A stretch of DNA of 64,000 nucleotides from Hirschia maritima DSM 19733. Its GTDB lineage: Bacteria; Pseudomonadota; Alphaproteobacteria; Caulobacterales; Hyphomonadaceae. Below the pieces are notes generated by a model. The model worked only from the letters and a program-made list of their open reading frames with translations, did not search any database and was not told the origin of the DNA. Shown in pieces: positions 10,517 to 18,431 of this stretch (the stretch's first letter is position 1; each line of letters opens with the position of its first letter). The position numbers and the translations under genes were made by a program. Location of the stretch: contig NZ_KB899547.1 of NCBI RefSeq assembly GCF_000378345.1, positions 124,001 through 188,000 of the forward strand. The letters run 5' to 3'.

Positions 10517-11944
10517 ATGAAGAAGAACCCATCACCATTTGACCTTGGCCCCGCACACCTTGTTGGTATTGGTGGAATTGGGATGTCCGGTATTGCTGAA
10601 ATTATGCTGACGATGGGATATGAAGTCCAAGGTTCTGATATGAAGGAAGGACCTAATATTGAACGCCTTCGAAAGAAGGGCGCAAAGGTCTTTATCGGGC
10701 ATGAAGCAGATAACGTTGCGAATGCTGGTGCTGTCATAATTTCGTCAGCGATCAAATCTGGTAACCCAGAGGTGGATGCTGCCCGTGCAGCTGGTATTCC
10801 TGTGGTGCGCCGCGCCAATATGCTGGCTGAACTTGTGCGTATGAAATGGACTGTGTGTGTGGCTGGTACGCATGGGAAGACTACAACAACCACAATGGTC
10901 TCGTCTCTCCTTGATGCAGCTGATATCGATCCAACCGTCATCAATGGCGGTATAGTCAATGCTTATGGCTCCAACGCTAAAGCAGGTGCCGGTGATTGGA
11001 TGGTATTGGAAGCAGATGAAAGTGATGGAACTTTTACCAAGCTTTCGCCGACAGCTGCGATCGTCACAAATATCGATCCCGAGCACATGGAACACTATGG
11101 CACGATGGAAAATTTGCGTGCCGCGTTTGATACTTTTGTTGAAAATATCCCGTTTTACGGATTTGCGGTTCTTTGTACGGATCACCCAGAAGTGCAGGCT
11201 TTGGCGTCTCGTATTATCGACCGTCGCCGTATTACATATGGGTTTAATCGTCAGGCAGATGTGCGGGCTGTGAACTTAACAACTGATCTTAATGGGGCGC
11301 ATTTTGACATTGCATTGCGTCGCCCCGGTTCTGCCACACCGCGGATGATTAAGGGCGCAACATTGCCAATGGCCGGAGACCATAATGTACAGAACGCTTT
11401 GGCGGCTGTAACTGTTGCGCTTGAGCTTGGTGCAAGTGACGAGCAAATTTTGGCTGGTCTATCTGGATTTGGTGGCGTGAAACGCCGTTTTACACCGGCA
11501 GGCGAGTGGGCTCCTGTCGAGGGTGAAGAACCTGTTCGAATTATCGATGATTATGGGCACCACCCAGTTGAAATAGAAGCTGTGCTAAAAGCTGCTCGTT
11601 CTATGCAGGGCCAGAACAATGTTATTGCTGTCGCGCAGCCGCATAGATACTCTCGTTTGAGCGATCTCTTCACTGAATTTTCTACATGTTTTGACATGGC
11701 CGATACTGTGTTGATTGCGCCAGTGTTTGAAGCTGGTGAGGAGCCCATTGAAGGTATCAATCACGAGACTTTAGTAAAATCCATTCGTCAACATGGCCAC
11801 AAGGATGTAGGAGTATTGGAAAGTTTGACTGCGCTTCCAGAGGCAATAAAAGCGTTTGCAAAACCGGGTGATATGGTTGTGTGTTTGGGAGCTGGTGACA
11901 TCACGTCATATGCAAATTCATTGGCAGAAGATTTGACGAAATAG
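10517..11944 (+). CDS. murC: MurC, UDP-MurNAc-L-alanine ligase
   Basis: A 475-residue cytoplasmic ligase, the first peptide-adding step of peptidoglycan synthesis. [12 protein letters not shown] at the N-terminus, the ATP loop GTHGKTT at about residues 117-123, [20 protein letters not shown] and the C-terminal DDYGHHP are all present. It follows murG after 66 bases without a strong Shine-Dalgarno. In many relatives murB follows directly; here a set of unrelated genes intervenes and murB appears 4.9 kb downstream. Confidence 0.98.
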   Translation: MKKNPSPFDLGPAHLVGIGGIGMSGIAEIMLTMGYEVQGSDMKEGPNIERLRKKGAKVFIGHEADNVANAGAVIISSAIKSGNPEVDAARAAGIPVVRRANMLAELVRMKWTVCVAGTHGKTTTTTMVSSLLDAADIDPTVINGGIVNAYGSNAKAGAGDWMVLEADESDGTFTKLSPTAAIVTNIDPEHMEHYGTMENLRAAFDTFVENIPFYGFAVLCTDHPEVQALASRIIDRRRITYGFNRQADVRAVNLTTDLNGAHFDIALRRPGSATPRMIKGATLPMAGDHNVQNALAAVTVALELGASDEQILAGLSGFGGVKRRFTPAGEWAPVEGEEPVRIIDDYGHHPVEIEAVLKAARSMQGQNNVIAVAQPHRYSRLSDLFTEFSTCFDMADTVLIAPVFEAGEEPIEGINHETLVKSIRQHGHKDVGVLESLTALPEAIKAFAKPGDMVVCLGAGDITSYANSLAEDLTK

Positions 11945-11962
11945 TTTATTAGCGGAGGGGAT

Positions 11963-12523
11963 ATGTCCAACATTATTGAAACAGACAGGCTTATTCTCCG
12001 GCCTCCGATTGCGGATGATTTAGATGCTTGGGCTGACTTTATGTCCAATGAAGAAGATGCCCGTTTCATTGGCGGCGTGATGGACCGCGCTATGTCGTGG
12101 CGTGCTTTGATGACCATGATTGGCAGCTGGACAGCTCATGGTGTAGGTATGTTTTCGGTTATTGAAAAATCGAGCAATGAATGGCTCGGGCGCATTGGTC
12201 CTTGGTATCCTGAAGCATGGTTGGGTACTGAAGTTGGTTGGGGATTGAAGAGTTCCGCTCAAGGTAAGGGCTATGCGATTGAAGCTGCCATAGCGAGTAT
12301 GGATTATGCCGTTGATGCTTTGGGGTGGACCAAAATTGTTCACACTATTGATAAAGAAAACACGCCATCATTTAAACTTGCAAAACGCCTCGGTTCTGCT
12401 CTGCTGGAAGAGGATGTATTTTTACCCAAGCCATTTGATGAAAATCTTGTTGATGTGTGGGGGCAGAGCGCTGAACGTTGGAAAAGCAATAGAGAAAACT
12501 TAATCAAGTCCTTACAGCGCTGA
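11963..12523 (+). CDS. GNAT-family N-acetyltransferase (RimJ/RimL-like)
   Basis: A 186-residue GNAT acetyltransferase resembling the RimJ/RimL branch (Acetyltransf_3). The N-terminus TDRLILRPPIADDLDAW is the usual first strand/helix, and EVGWGLKSSAQGKGYAIEA carries the acetyl-CoA pyrophosphate loop (QGKGYA). A strong GGAGGGG ribosome-binding site sits 18 bases after the murC stop, so it is probably co-transcribed with murC. The substrate cannot be told from sequence; it could be a protein N-terminus, an amine or an antibiotic. It is not a usual dcw member. Confidence 0.85.
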   Translation: MSNIIETDRLILRPPIADDLDAWADFMSNEEDARFIGGVMDRAMSWRALMTMIGSWTAHGVGMFSVIEKSSNEWLGRIGPWYPEAWLGTEVGWGLKSSAQGKGYAIEAAIASMDYAVDALGWTKIVHTIDKENTPSFKLAKRLGSALLEEDVFLPKPFDENLVDVWGQSAERWKSNRENLIKSLQR

Positions 12524-12571
12524 TGAGTTTTGGCTTCTAAATCCATCTGGTTTTAAGTCTAATGTGCTTTA

Positions 12572-13639
12572 ATGAATGCTCGAAAAAGAGTGTTTGTTAT
12601 GAGTTTGTTGATTGGTCAGTCGAGCGTTGCTTTGTTTCAGCCGCCCCAAATTGGGCAGGCTCAAAAGCGCGCATCTGTTGGCGAACAGTCACTACAAGCA
12701 CAACGAACCGAGCTTCCTAAAAAGACGCCAGAAGAATTTAATGCGATCATAAGAGAGCAGATTCACTCTAATAAAACTGAAGAAACAGATCCCTTTCATG
12801 GGGTAGATCCGGAAAAAGCCCAGCATTATCGTAAGAAGAATGAAGCGCATGAAAAGATTGAGCGCCTCATTAAAGAATTTAAGATGATCAAAGAAGTTTG
12901 GGCGAACGATCCTAAAGAAATGGCGCGCCAGCTTGGGCGGATTGCAAAGCAACTAAAGGAAGCTGTGAAGCTATTCTCCGACGCTGCAAAAGCATTGGGA
13001 GAGATTGGCAAAAAAGGGCCTAACATTTCTGCATTGGCTGCAGGAACGCCACCCACATCTGATAAAACAAGTGATGATGCTGGCAGCACCGCTGGCGATG
13101 CAGAAAAGCAAGTTGAAGACGTAGAGGCGGCCGAAAGTGCCAGCGCGTATGCAGAAAACGCTGAGCAAGACACAGAAGCAGTTGAACCAAAATCTCATTT
13201 TCTGACAAAGCATGAAACGCAAACAGAAAAACGGGCAGATCGTCTGAAGGACTTACAGGGCGGTAAATCTGTAAATGATGTTTATGGAAAAGACGATTCT
13301 GCATCTAGGCGTAATGCCGCTCAAAATGCCTATGGGAGCCAGTCAGAAAATAGCGATGTGAAATGGGTCAAGGCGAAAGATTCTCCGCAATACATGGCCT
13401 ATATCGGCAATATGGATTTTATCAATAAAGCCAGAGAGTTTGCTAAACAGTTGAAACTTGAATTTGAACATGCTGGTAAAAAAGGTGTGTTCACACTTCC
13501 TGAACCTCCTGAAAAAACTGAAGAATTCAAAGAAGCCAAAAAGGAATTTGAAGAATTGGATGAAGATTTGATCGATTTTGAAAAAGAGGTCAAAGCTGCC
13601 ATGCCAATTCCTGGGACATTGGTATCTGTCGCTGCTTAG
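12572..13639 (+). CDS. Unknown coiled-coil, Lys/Glu-rich protein
   Basis: I do not recognise this 355-residue protein. After a short N-terminal hydrophobic run (VFVMSLLIGQSSVALF, possible signal or anchor) it is very hydrophilic. Residues about 90-150 look like long charged helices (KIERLIKEFKMIKEVW, LGRIAKQLKEAVKLFSDAAK), about 155-215 are acidic low-complexity (Asp, Glu, Ala, Ser), and about 270-345 are again charged helices. An alternative start at 12599 would shorten the N-terminus by nine residues. It has no clear Shine-Dalgarno. Its stop overlaps by four bases the stop of the convergent lipoprotein gene. It lies in the murC-murB insertion. Confidence 0.65.
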   Translation: MNARKRVFVMSLLIGQSSVALFQPPQIGQAQKRASVGEQSLQAQRTELPKKTPEEFNAIIREQIHSNKTEETDPFHGVDPEKAQHYRKKNEAHEKIERLIKEFKMIKEVWANDPKEMARQLGRIAKQLKEAVKLFSDAAKALGEIGKKGPNISALAAGTPPTSDKTSDDAGSTAGDAEKQVEDVEAAESASAYAENAEQDTEAVEPKSHFLTKHETQTEKRADRLKDLQGGKSVNDVYGKDDSASRRNAAQNAYGSQSENSDVKWVKAKDSPQYMAYIGNMDFINKAREFAKQLKLEFEHAGKKGVFTLPEPPEKTEEFKEAKKEFEELDEDLIDFEKEVKAAMPIPGTLVSVAA

Positions 13640-14076
13640 CGCTTTAATCTGTCCAGACTCGTAAGTTTGTAATTGTCATCAAGATCGCGATACACGACAC
13701 CTGTGAAAACATCTCTGTTTGCTTGATTTCCAGTCATTTCAATTTGAAACCTATAGTTCAATCCCGCTACAACCTGAATTTCCATATCCACTTTGTCTAC
13801 GAGCGCACGGGTTGGGAAACGTTTATAGATCGCGTCAATCACCATTTCTTTTGCTTTTATAGAAGCTTCATCTTCAATATCAGCTGGCGCATACCCTCCG
13901 ACTAAAATATCATTTTGCGTGAAGTCATCAGGCTTTGGCGCTTCTGGAGAATTTGGCCCGTTAAATGGCGGGGGAGGTAGAGCAGGCGATTTGGGCACGG
14001 AATTGCTTGTTTTTGAACTTACGCAGGCGACAAGAAAGAAAGCTGGAACAATTAGACTGATTGAAATTAGTCTCAT
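13636..14076 (-). CDS. Small putative lipoprotein, unknown function
   Basis: A 146-residue predicted lipoprotein: the N-terminus has a hydrophobic signal ending in the lipobox LVAC (Cys18), followed by a Ser/Pro-rich linker (residues about 20-50). The rest, about 60-146, is a small mixed domain with the phrase EIQVVAGLNYRFQIEMTG, which resembles cystatin-like/NTF2-like folds of the kind seen in proteinase-inhibitor-like proteins, but I would not name a family. It converges on the coiled-coil gene with a four-base stop overlap. Role unknown. Confidence 0.6.
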   Translation of the reverse strand: MRLISISLIVPAFFLVACVSSKTSNSVPKSPALPPPPFNGPNSPEAPKPDDFTQNDILVGGYAPADIEDEASIKAKEMVIDAIYKRFPTRALVDKVDMEIQVVAGLNYRFQIEMTGNQANRDVFTGVVYRDLDDNYKLTSLDRLKR

Positions 14077-14238
14077 AAGAAATCTTTCAGATCAACTTAG
14101 CGGGTATGATGCATAATGTTAGCACAAGCTTATTGTTAACTCACGCGTTTGTGAAACCTGTGCAAGTTAAATAATGTGGTGACGATACCTATCTTCTCTC
14201 CATAAGCAGTGATGCTTTTTCATAGAGAGATTTTTACC

Positions 14239-14799
14239 ATGACTGAATTTACATTACATACGACTGAATCGGCACCGGCAGCTTCAAAAGAGATATTGGA
14301 AGATGCAACAAAAACAGTTGGTTTTGTTCCCAACTTATACGCAACAATGGCGCAAAGTCCTGAGTTGTTGAAGTCTTATAAATTTTTGGCTGAGGCCTTT
14401 AGTTCAAATTCTTTGAATGCTGATGAACGCAACGTAGTTTGGCAAACGATCAATGTTGAAAACAACTGTCATTACTGTGTTCCGGCTCACACAGGTATCG
14501 CGAAATCTCAAGGTGTCGCAGATGAAACAATCAATGCAATACGCGACGGACAACCAATTCCGGATGCCAAATTGGAAGCTTTAAGTGTGTTTGTTCGCCA
14601 AATGCTTGATCAGCGCGGTGTTGTAAGTGAAGAGCAAACACAAGCATTATTTGCGCATGGGTATGACAATACGACAATTCTTGATGTGATATTAGGTTTA
14701 GCTCACAAGACGTTGTCCAACTACACGAACCATGTTGCTCATACACCTGTGGACGCGGCCTTTTCTGGTTTTGCATGGACGCACCCTAGTGAACGATAA
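14239..14799 (+). CDS. AhpD-like carboxymuconolactone decarboxylase family protein
   Basis: A 186-residue protein of the CMD/AhpD superfamily. The redox motif is visible as ENNCHYCVPAH, a CxxC with a following histidine, as in alkylhydroperoxidase AhpD cores. The N-terminal ILEDATKTVGFVPNLYATMA helix pair and the C-terminal helices match peroxidase-related members. I chose the ATG at 14239, preceded by AGAGAG at good spacing, over an ATG 30 bases upstream. A strong terminator follows. Likely a thiol-dependent peroxidase or peroxidase-accessory protein in the cytoplasm; the substrate is unknown. Confidence 0.85.
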   Translation: MTEFTLHTTESAPAASKEILEDATKTVGFVPNLYATMAQSPELLKSYKFLAEAFSSNSLNADERNVVWQTINVENNCHYCVPAHTGIAKSQGVADETINAIRDGQPIPDAKLEALSVFVRQMLDQRGVVSEEQTQALFAHGYDNTTILDVILGLAHKTLSNYTNHVAHTPVDAAFSGFAWTHPSER

Positions 14800-14843
14800 G
14801 CAGGTGAGCGAACTATAAAAGAGATTTTGTTCAATGAAAAAAA

Positions 14844-14877
14844 GCCGCAACAGATTAAGTTCTGTTGCGGCTTTTTT
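14844..14877. terminator. Bidirectional rho-independent terminator
   Basis: A perfect 11-bp stem (GCCGCAACAGA at 14844-14854 with TCTGTTGCGGC at 14861-14871), a 6-base loop, an A-run before and T6 after. It ends the AhpD-like gene on the + strand and the convergent DoxX gene on the - strand. Confidence 0.93.
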
Positions 14878-14918
14878 GATAAGTCTTGGAATATGAAAAG
14901 TATTCTGGGGTTTGTATC

Positions 14919-15359
14919 TTATTCAGCCAATGGTGTTGTCTTCTTGGATAAGAAACCATTAGGCAGGTTTGCATATGTCACTGCTGCAGATAGGAGAAAG
15001 AACACAACCGCCATAATAAAGAGCATTGGGCTGGTTTCAGCGTCTGGTGCAGATGTCATAGGTGTGTGAACACCTAAAACAGTGAGGTGCGCTAAAATTG
15101 CGCCTCCGATGACTCCCACAGACAATGCGCTTCCTAAAAAACGAAAACCAACCACGATCAAGAGAGCAGCTACAAGTTCAGCTACGCCGGTTGCATATTT
15201 TACAACGGGGTCCACAAAGGGGAGAGCAAGGCCAAAATCAGTCTGAAGATTAGCTTCTATGATTTGAAAGATCGGAACATCACCGATAAATTTTTGGATG
15301 CCCATAAATGCCATAAAAGCCGCAAGTACGTATCCAGCTGTTTTAATTGCCAAGTTCAT
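14919..15359 (-). CDS. DoxX-like small membrane protein
   Basis: A 146-residue inner-membrane protein with four hydrophobic segments (around residues 5-22, 50-70, 75-97 and 110-130), matching the DoxX/DoxD-like family layout, with the typical PVVKYATGVAELVAALLIV second helix. DoxX relatives act in thiol/redox membrane complexes or quinone-linked steps, but this branch has no known function. It shares a bidirectional terminator with the AhpD-like gene, a redox neighbour, which is suggestive only. GGAAATGGGCG precedes the start. Confidence 0.75.
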   Translation of the reverse strand: MNLAIKTAGYVLAAFMAFMGIQKFIGDVPIFQIIEANLQTDFGLALPFVDPVVKYATGVAELVAALLIVVGFRFLGSALSVGVIGGAILAHLTVLGVHTPMTSAPDAETSPMLFIMAVVFFLLSAAVTYANLPNGFLSKKTTPLAE

Positions 15360-15464
15360 CGCCCATTTCCTTTAATAATTTTGTGATAATAAACGTGCCA
15401 AATAGCTAAGTCTTTGTCACTAAACGCTTTTGGCACGCTTCTTCACAAAAATGAGAGAACTGAT

Positions 15465-16541
15465 TTACTTGCGTCCACTTTTTTTGACTTGTTTGATCAA
15501 TTTACCGAGTGCTTTGTCTTTGGATTTTCTTTGAGCCAAAGTGGAAGAATTGAATTCTTCTTCTGCAATCAGTTTCTTCCAACGCGCGACACGGTCAGCG
15601 TCAATCGTCTTGTTCTCTAATGCAGCATTAATTGCGCAGCCGGGCTCCGTTTCATGCTTGCAATCTCTGAATTTGCATTGGAATGACAGCTCTAACAGAT
15701 CTGAGAAAAGGTCATTCACCCCTGAAGCAACATCTGTAAGCTGGATTTCTCGCATACCAGGCGTGTCCATGATCGTAAAACCATCAGGAGCAATGTGGAG
15801 CTGACGCGATGTTGTTGTGTGTCTTCCTTTTGCATCTTCTTCACGAATGCTTTGTGTCGCGATGTCAGAATTGCGGGTCAAAGCTTTTGTGAGGGTAGAC
15901 TTACCAACACCTGAGGATCCCAGAAATACGACTGTTTGTTTAGGTGTGCACCATTGAGCGAGCTTTTCTTGAGGTTCTTCTCGTCGTGCATCTAAGGCAA
16001 TAACACTTACATTACGTGAAATGGATTGCGCCTGTTCTATATAGGTGTCTACTTCATCTGAGAGATCAGACTTTGTAAGGATCACAACTGGTGTAACATC
16101 GGCTTCCAAAGCGAGTGCGATGTAACGTTCAAGCCGCGCTATATTGAAGTCTTGATTGCAAGAAGTGACAATGAAGGCCGTATCAATGTTAGCGGCTATA
16201 AGTTGCTCATCCCAAGCAGTCCCTGCCGCACGGCGTTTGAAGATACTCTTACGTTCCAAAACGCGGCTGGTATTTGGTGCATCTGAATTGTAGAGCAGCC
16301 AATCTCCTACAGTTGCATCCGGTCCAACAGGGATAAGTGTATCTATACTTTCACCTAATACATGTAGACTATTTCGGTGGATTTCAGTGATGCGTACAGG
16401 CGGTGTTTTTTCGATTTCTTCAATATCGACTTGTTGAGCGAAGAAGGGTTGCCAGCCGAGTTTTTCAAGAATTGTGAGGGGGCGTTGAGAAGAGATTTTC
16501 TTATTCGAATTTGGTAAAAAGTTTGAATAGTCGCGAGTCAT
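15465..16541 (-). CDS. rsgA: RsgA, ribosome small subunit-dependent GTPase
   Basis: A 358-residue circularly permuted GTPase that helps late 30S maturation. An OB-fold occupies about residues 40-105. The permuted G motifs run TKSD (about 156-159), then the P-loop GSSGVGKST (208-216), then DTPGMRE (about 258). The C-terminal zinc knuckle shows as CKFRDCKHETEPGC. The last residues are basic (RKSKDKALGKLIK), useful for rRNA binding. It is oriented against the dcw operon and separates murC from murB. Confidence 0.96.
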   Translation of the reverse strand: MTRDYSNFLPNSNKKISSQRPLTILEKLGWQPFFAQQVDIEEIEKTPPVRITEIHRNSLHVLGESIDTLIPVGPDATVGDWLLYNSDAPNTSRVLERKSIFKRRAAGTAWDEQLIAANIDTAFIVTSCNQDFNIARLERYIALALEADVTPVVILTKSDLSDEVDTYIEQAQSISRNVSVIALDARREEPQEKLAQWCTPKQTVVFLGSSGVGKSTLTKALTRNSDIATQSIREEDAKGRHTTTSRQLHIAPDGFTIMDTPGMREIQLTDVASGVNDLFSDLLELSFQCKFRDCKHETEPGCAINAALENKTIDADRVARWKKLIAEEEFNSSTLAQRKSKDKALGKLIKQVKKSGRK

Positions 16542-16723
16542 GCGCGTGAGCTTCCATGCATTCGCATCTGGAAATTCCAGATGATCGATTGTTTGTTGAA
16601 TAGAAATGAATGCAAACTAAACCGTCTTGAGCCGGTATCGGCTAAGATCTTAAGGTTTAAATCTACGATGGGAAGCATACAGACTTCCCTTTCTCAACGG
16701 GACATAAAAACTCCAAACTTATG

Positions 16724-16759
16724 CCTTGAAATTCGCACATGCTTTGAATGATTTCAAGG
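16724..16759. repeat. Inverted repeat between rsgA and murB
   Basis: CCTTGAAAT (16724-16732) and ATTTCAAGG (16751-16759) are perfect 9-base inverted arms separated by 18 bases. It lies about 75 bases before murB in the 290-base divergent gap between rsgA and murB. There is no T-run, so it is not a terminator; it could be an operator or a leader hairpin. The rest of this gap holds nothing I recognise. Confidence 0.5.
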
Positions 16760-16831
16760 TGTTTGAGAGGATTGTGTGAAGATTATTGAAGACACCTAGC
16801 CAATAAAAACAAAGCAAGTTAATGCTCAATC

Positions 16832-17749
16832 ATGACTGAATTAATTTCTAAAATGCCGGAAGTGCGCGGTAAATTGATTGCCGATGCAGATTTAAAGCCT
16901 TTCACATGGTTTCGTGTAGGTGGTAAAGCAGACGTGCTTTATTTGCCTGCTGACCCAGAAGATTTGGCAGATTTTCTGAAAAAATTACCCTCTGAAATAC
17001 CTGTAACTGTTCTTGGTGCGGCATCCAATGTGATTGTGCGCGATGGCGGTGTGGAGGGTGTTGTTGTCAGATTGACGCCTGCATTTGGGAAAATCCGTGT
17101 TCAAGGAAATGAGCTTGTCGCGGGGGCTGCTGCTTTGGATAGTAAAGTCTCGCAAAAAGCTGCGATGTTTGGACTGAGCGGGCTTGAGTTTTTCTCTGGC
17201 GTTCCCGGTACAATCGGCGGGGCGTTGCGAATGAATGCTGGGTGTTATGAGCAAGAAACGGCTGATGTCTTGGTTGAAGCCGTAGCACTTACTCGCAAAG
17301 GGCAATGGGTAACCCTCAAAAATAGAGATTTTGGATATTCCTACCGTCATTCAGAAGTGCCAGATGATTTGATTTTTGTTGAGGCTTTATTTCGCGGAGA
17401 AATTATTGAACCTGCACTTGTAAAGGAACGAATTGAAGCATTGAAAAAACGCCGTGAAGAGGCTCAGCCAATTCGTGAGAAAACAGGCGGATCAACTTTT
17501 GCTAACCCAGACCCACCTGGTACGCCGGACCAACGAAAATCATGGAAGTTAATTGATGAAGCAGGCATGCGGGGGGCTAAGTTAGGTGGCGCGCAGGTCT
17601 CTGAAAAACACTGTAATTTTATGATAAATACTGGTGAAGCTACTGCCTCTGATATCGAAAATCTAGGTGAGCAAGTCCGTTCGAAAGTAAAAGAAAAATC
17701 AGGTGTTGAATTACGGTGGGAAATCAAGCGGATAGGCCGCCCAGTTTAA
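16832..17749 (+). CDS. murB: MurB, UDP-N-acetylenolpyruvoylglucosamine reductase
   Basis: A 305-residue FAD enzyme that reduces UDP-GlcNAc-enolpyruvate to UDP-MurNAc using NADPH. FTWFRVGGKADVLYLP, LGAASNVIVRDGGVEGVVV (FAD-binding), SGVPGTIGGALRMNAG, FGYSYRHSE, and GGSTFANP with the catalytic Ser, are family hallmarks. Length is normal for the short type. It stands alone here, separated from murC by 4.9 kb and from ddl by 3.2 kb, so it likely has its own promoter in the preceding gap. Confidence 0.98.
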   Translation: MTELISKMPEVRGKLIADADLKPFTWFRVGGKADVLYLPADPEDLADFLKKLPSEIPVTVLGAASNVIVRDGGVEGVVVRLTPAFGKIRVQGNELVAGAAALDSKVSQKAAMFGLSGLEFFSGVPGTIGGALRMNAGCYEQETADVLVEAVALTRKGQWVTLKNRDFGYSYRHSEVPDDLIFVEALFRGEIIEPALVKERIEALKKRREEAQPIREKTGGSTFANPDPPGTPDQRKSWKLIDEAGMRGAKLGGAQVSEKHCNFMINTGEATASDIENLGEQVRSKVKEKSGVELRWEIKRIGRPV

Positions 17750-17762
17750 TAGGTGGACGGCC
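17735..17762. terminator. Possible hairpin at the murB stop
   Basis: GGCCG-C-CCA (17735-17743) can pair with TGG-A-CGGCC (17754-17762) with one mismatch. It spans the murB stop between two convergent genes. There is no good T-run, so terminator function is uncertain. Confidence 0.35.
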
Positions 17763-17769
17763 GATTTCA

Positions 17770-18231
17770 CTAGATCACTTTTGAGTGTGTGTGATGGATA
17801 ATCATGTGAGGTTCTCCATCGCTTGTCGCACTTAGGCTGGTGCCTTCATTATCGAGTTTAGCACTGACGCGTTGTCTATATGCGGAAAACGATTCAAAGC
17901 TCACTACATCGACGGCCTTTTCGAATTGAATGCTAACATCGAAATATTGTCCATCTGCGAGCATTCGTACTGATTTTATGAGACCTTTGAATTTTTGTTT
18001 CAAATAAACACCTTCAATTAGATCGCCAATTTGAGGTTCGAATTTAGGACGATTACTGAGCCGGGTTCTTGCTGTATTCCAATCCCTATAGCCAAGTTCA
18101 TTTGCTGTTCGTTCTAATGCTTGAGCATGAGAGAGGGGAGTGTCAGATTCCATGAAAGAAATGCGAAGTTTTTTCGCATACTCTTTGGCACCGTTTATGG
18201 TTGTGGGTAGCCGCTTAGAAGGTATCTTCAT
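17770..18231 (-). CDS. Stand-alone Glyoxalase_8-like domain protein
   Basis: A 153-residue protein. Residues about 10-60 match the helical 'glyoxalase-related' domain (PF20066 type), with the recurring pattern LSHAQALERTANELGYRDWNTA; this is the domain usually fused to longer proteins or stand-alone in proteobacteria. Residues about 65-150 are a beta-rich tail (GQYFDVSIQFEKAVDVVSF) I do not recognise. Despite the family name no metal-binding glyoxalase fold is evident. It converges on murB. Function unknown. Confidence 0.6.
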   Translation of the reverse strand: MKIPSKRLPTTINGAKEYAKKLRISFMESDTPLSHAQALERTANELGYRDWNTARTRLSNRPKFEPQIGDLIEGVYLKQKFKGLIKSVRMLADGQYFDVSIQFEKAVDVVSFESFSAYRQRVSAKLDNEGTSLSATSDGEPHMIIHHTHSKVI

Positions 18232-18367
18232 CAGATAGTTCCTTTAAAAACGCGGTCAAATTCTAGTTGGTGCTCGTATTGCCAACAGACCGCCTTGAAT
18301 AAAGGATTGGTTCTGAAGATTGGATCTCAATTAAGATCGGGCATTTCACCAGCGGGATATCCCATAC

Positions 18368-18396
18368 GAGCGGCAGGCTGCCTCAACCTGTCGCTC
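18368..18396. terminator. Possible hairpin downstream of the TonB receptor gene
   Basis: GAGCGGCAGG (18368-18377) faces CCTGTCGCTC (18387-18396), a 10-bp stem with one G-U type mismatch and a 9-base loop. It lies about 35 bases past the receptor stop on the - strand but lacks a T-tract. Confidence 0.4.
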
Positions 18397-18431
18397 TTCT
18401 AAGTCTTTATTTGGGACCTGTCAATTTGGCT

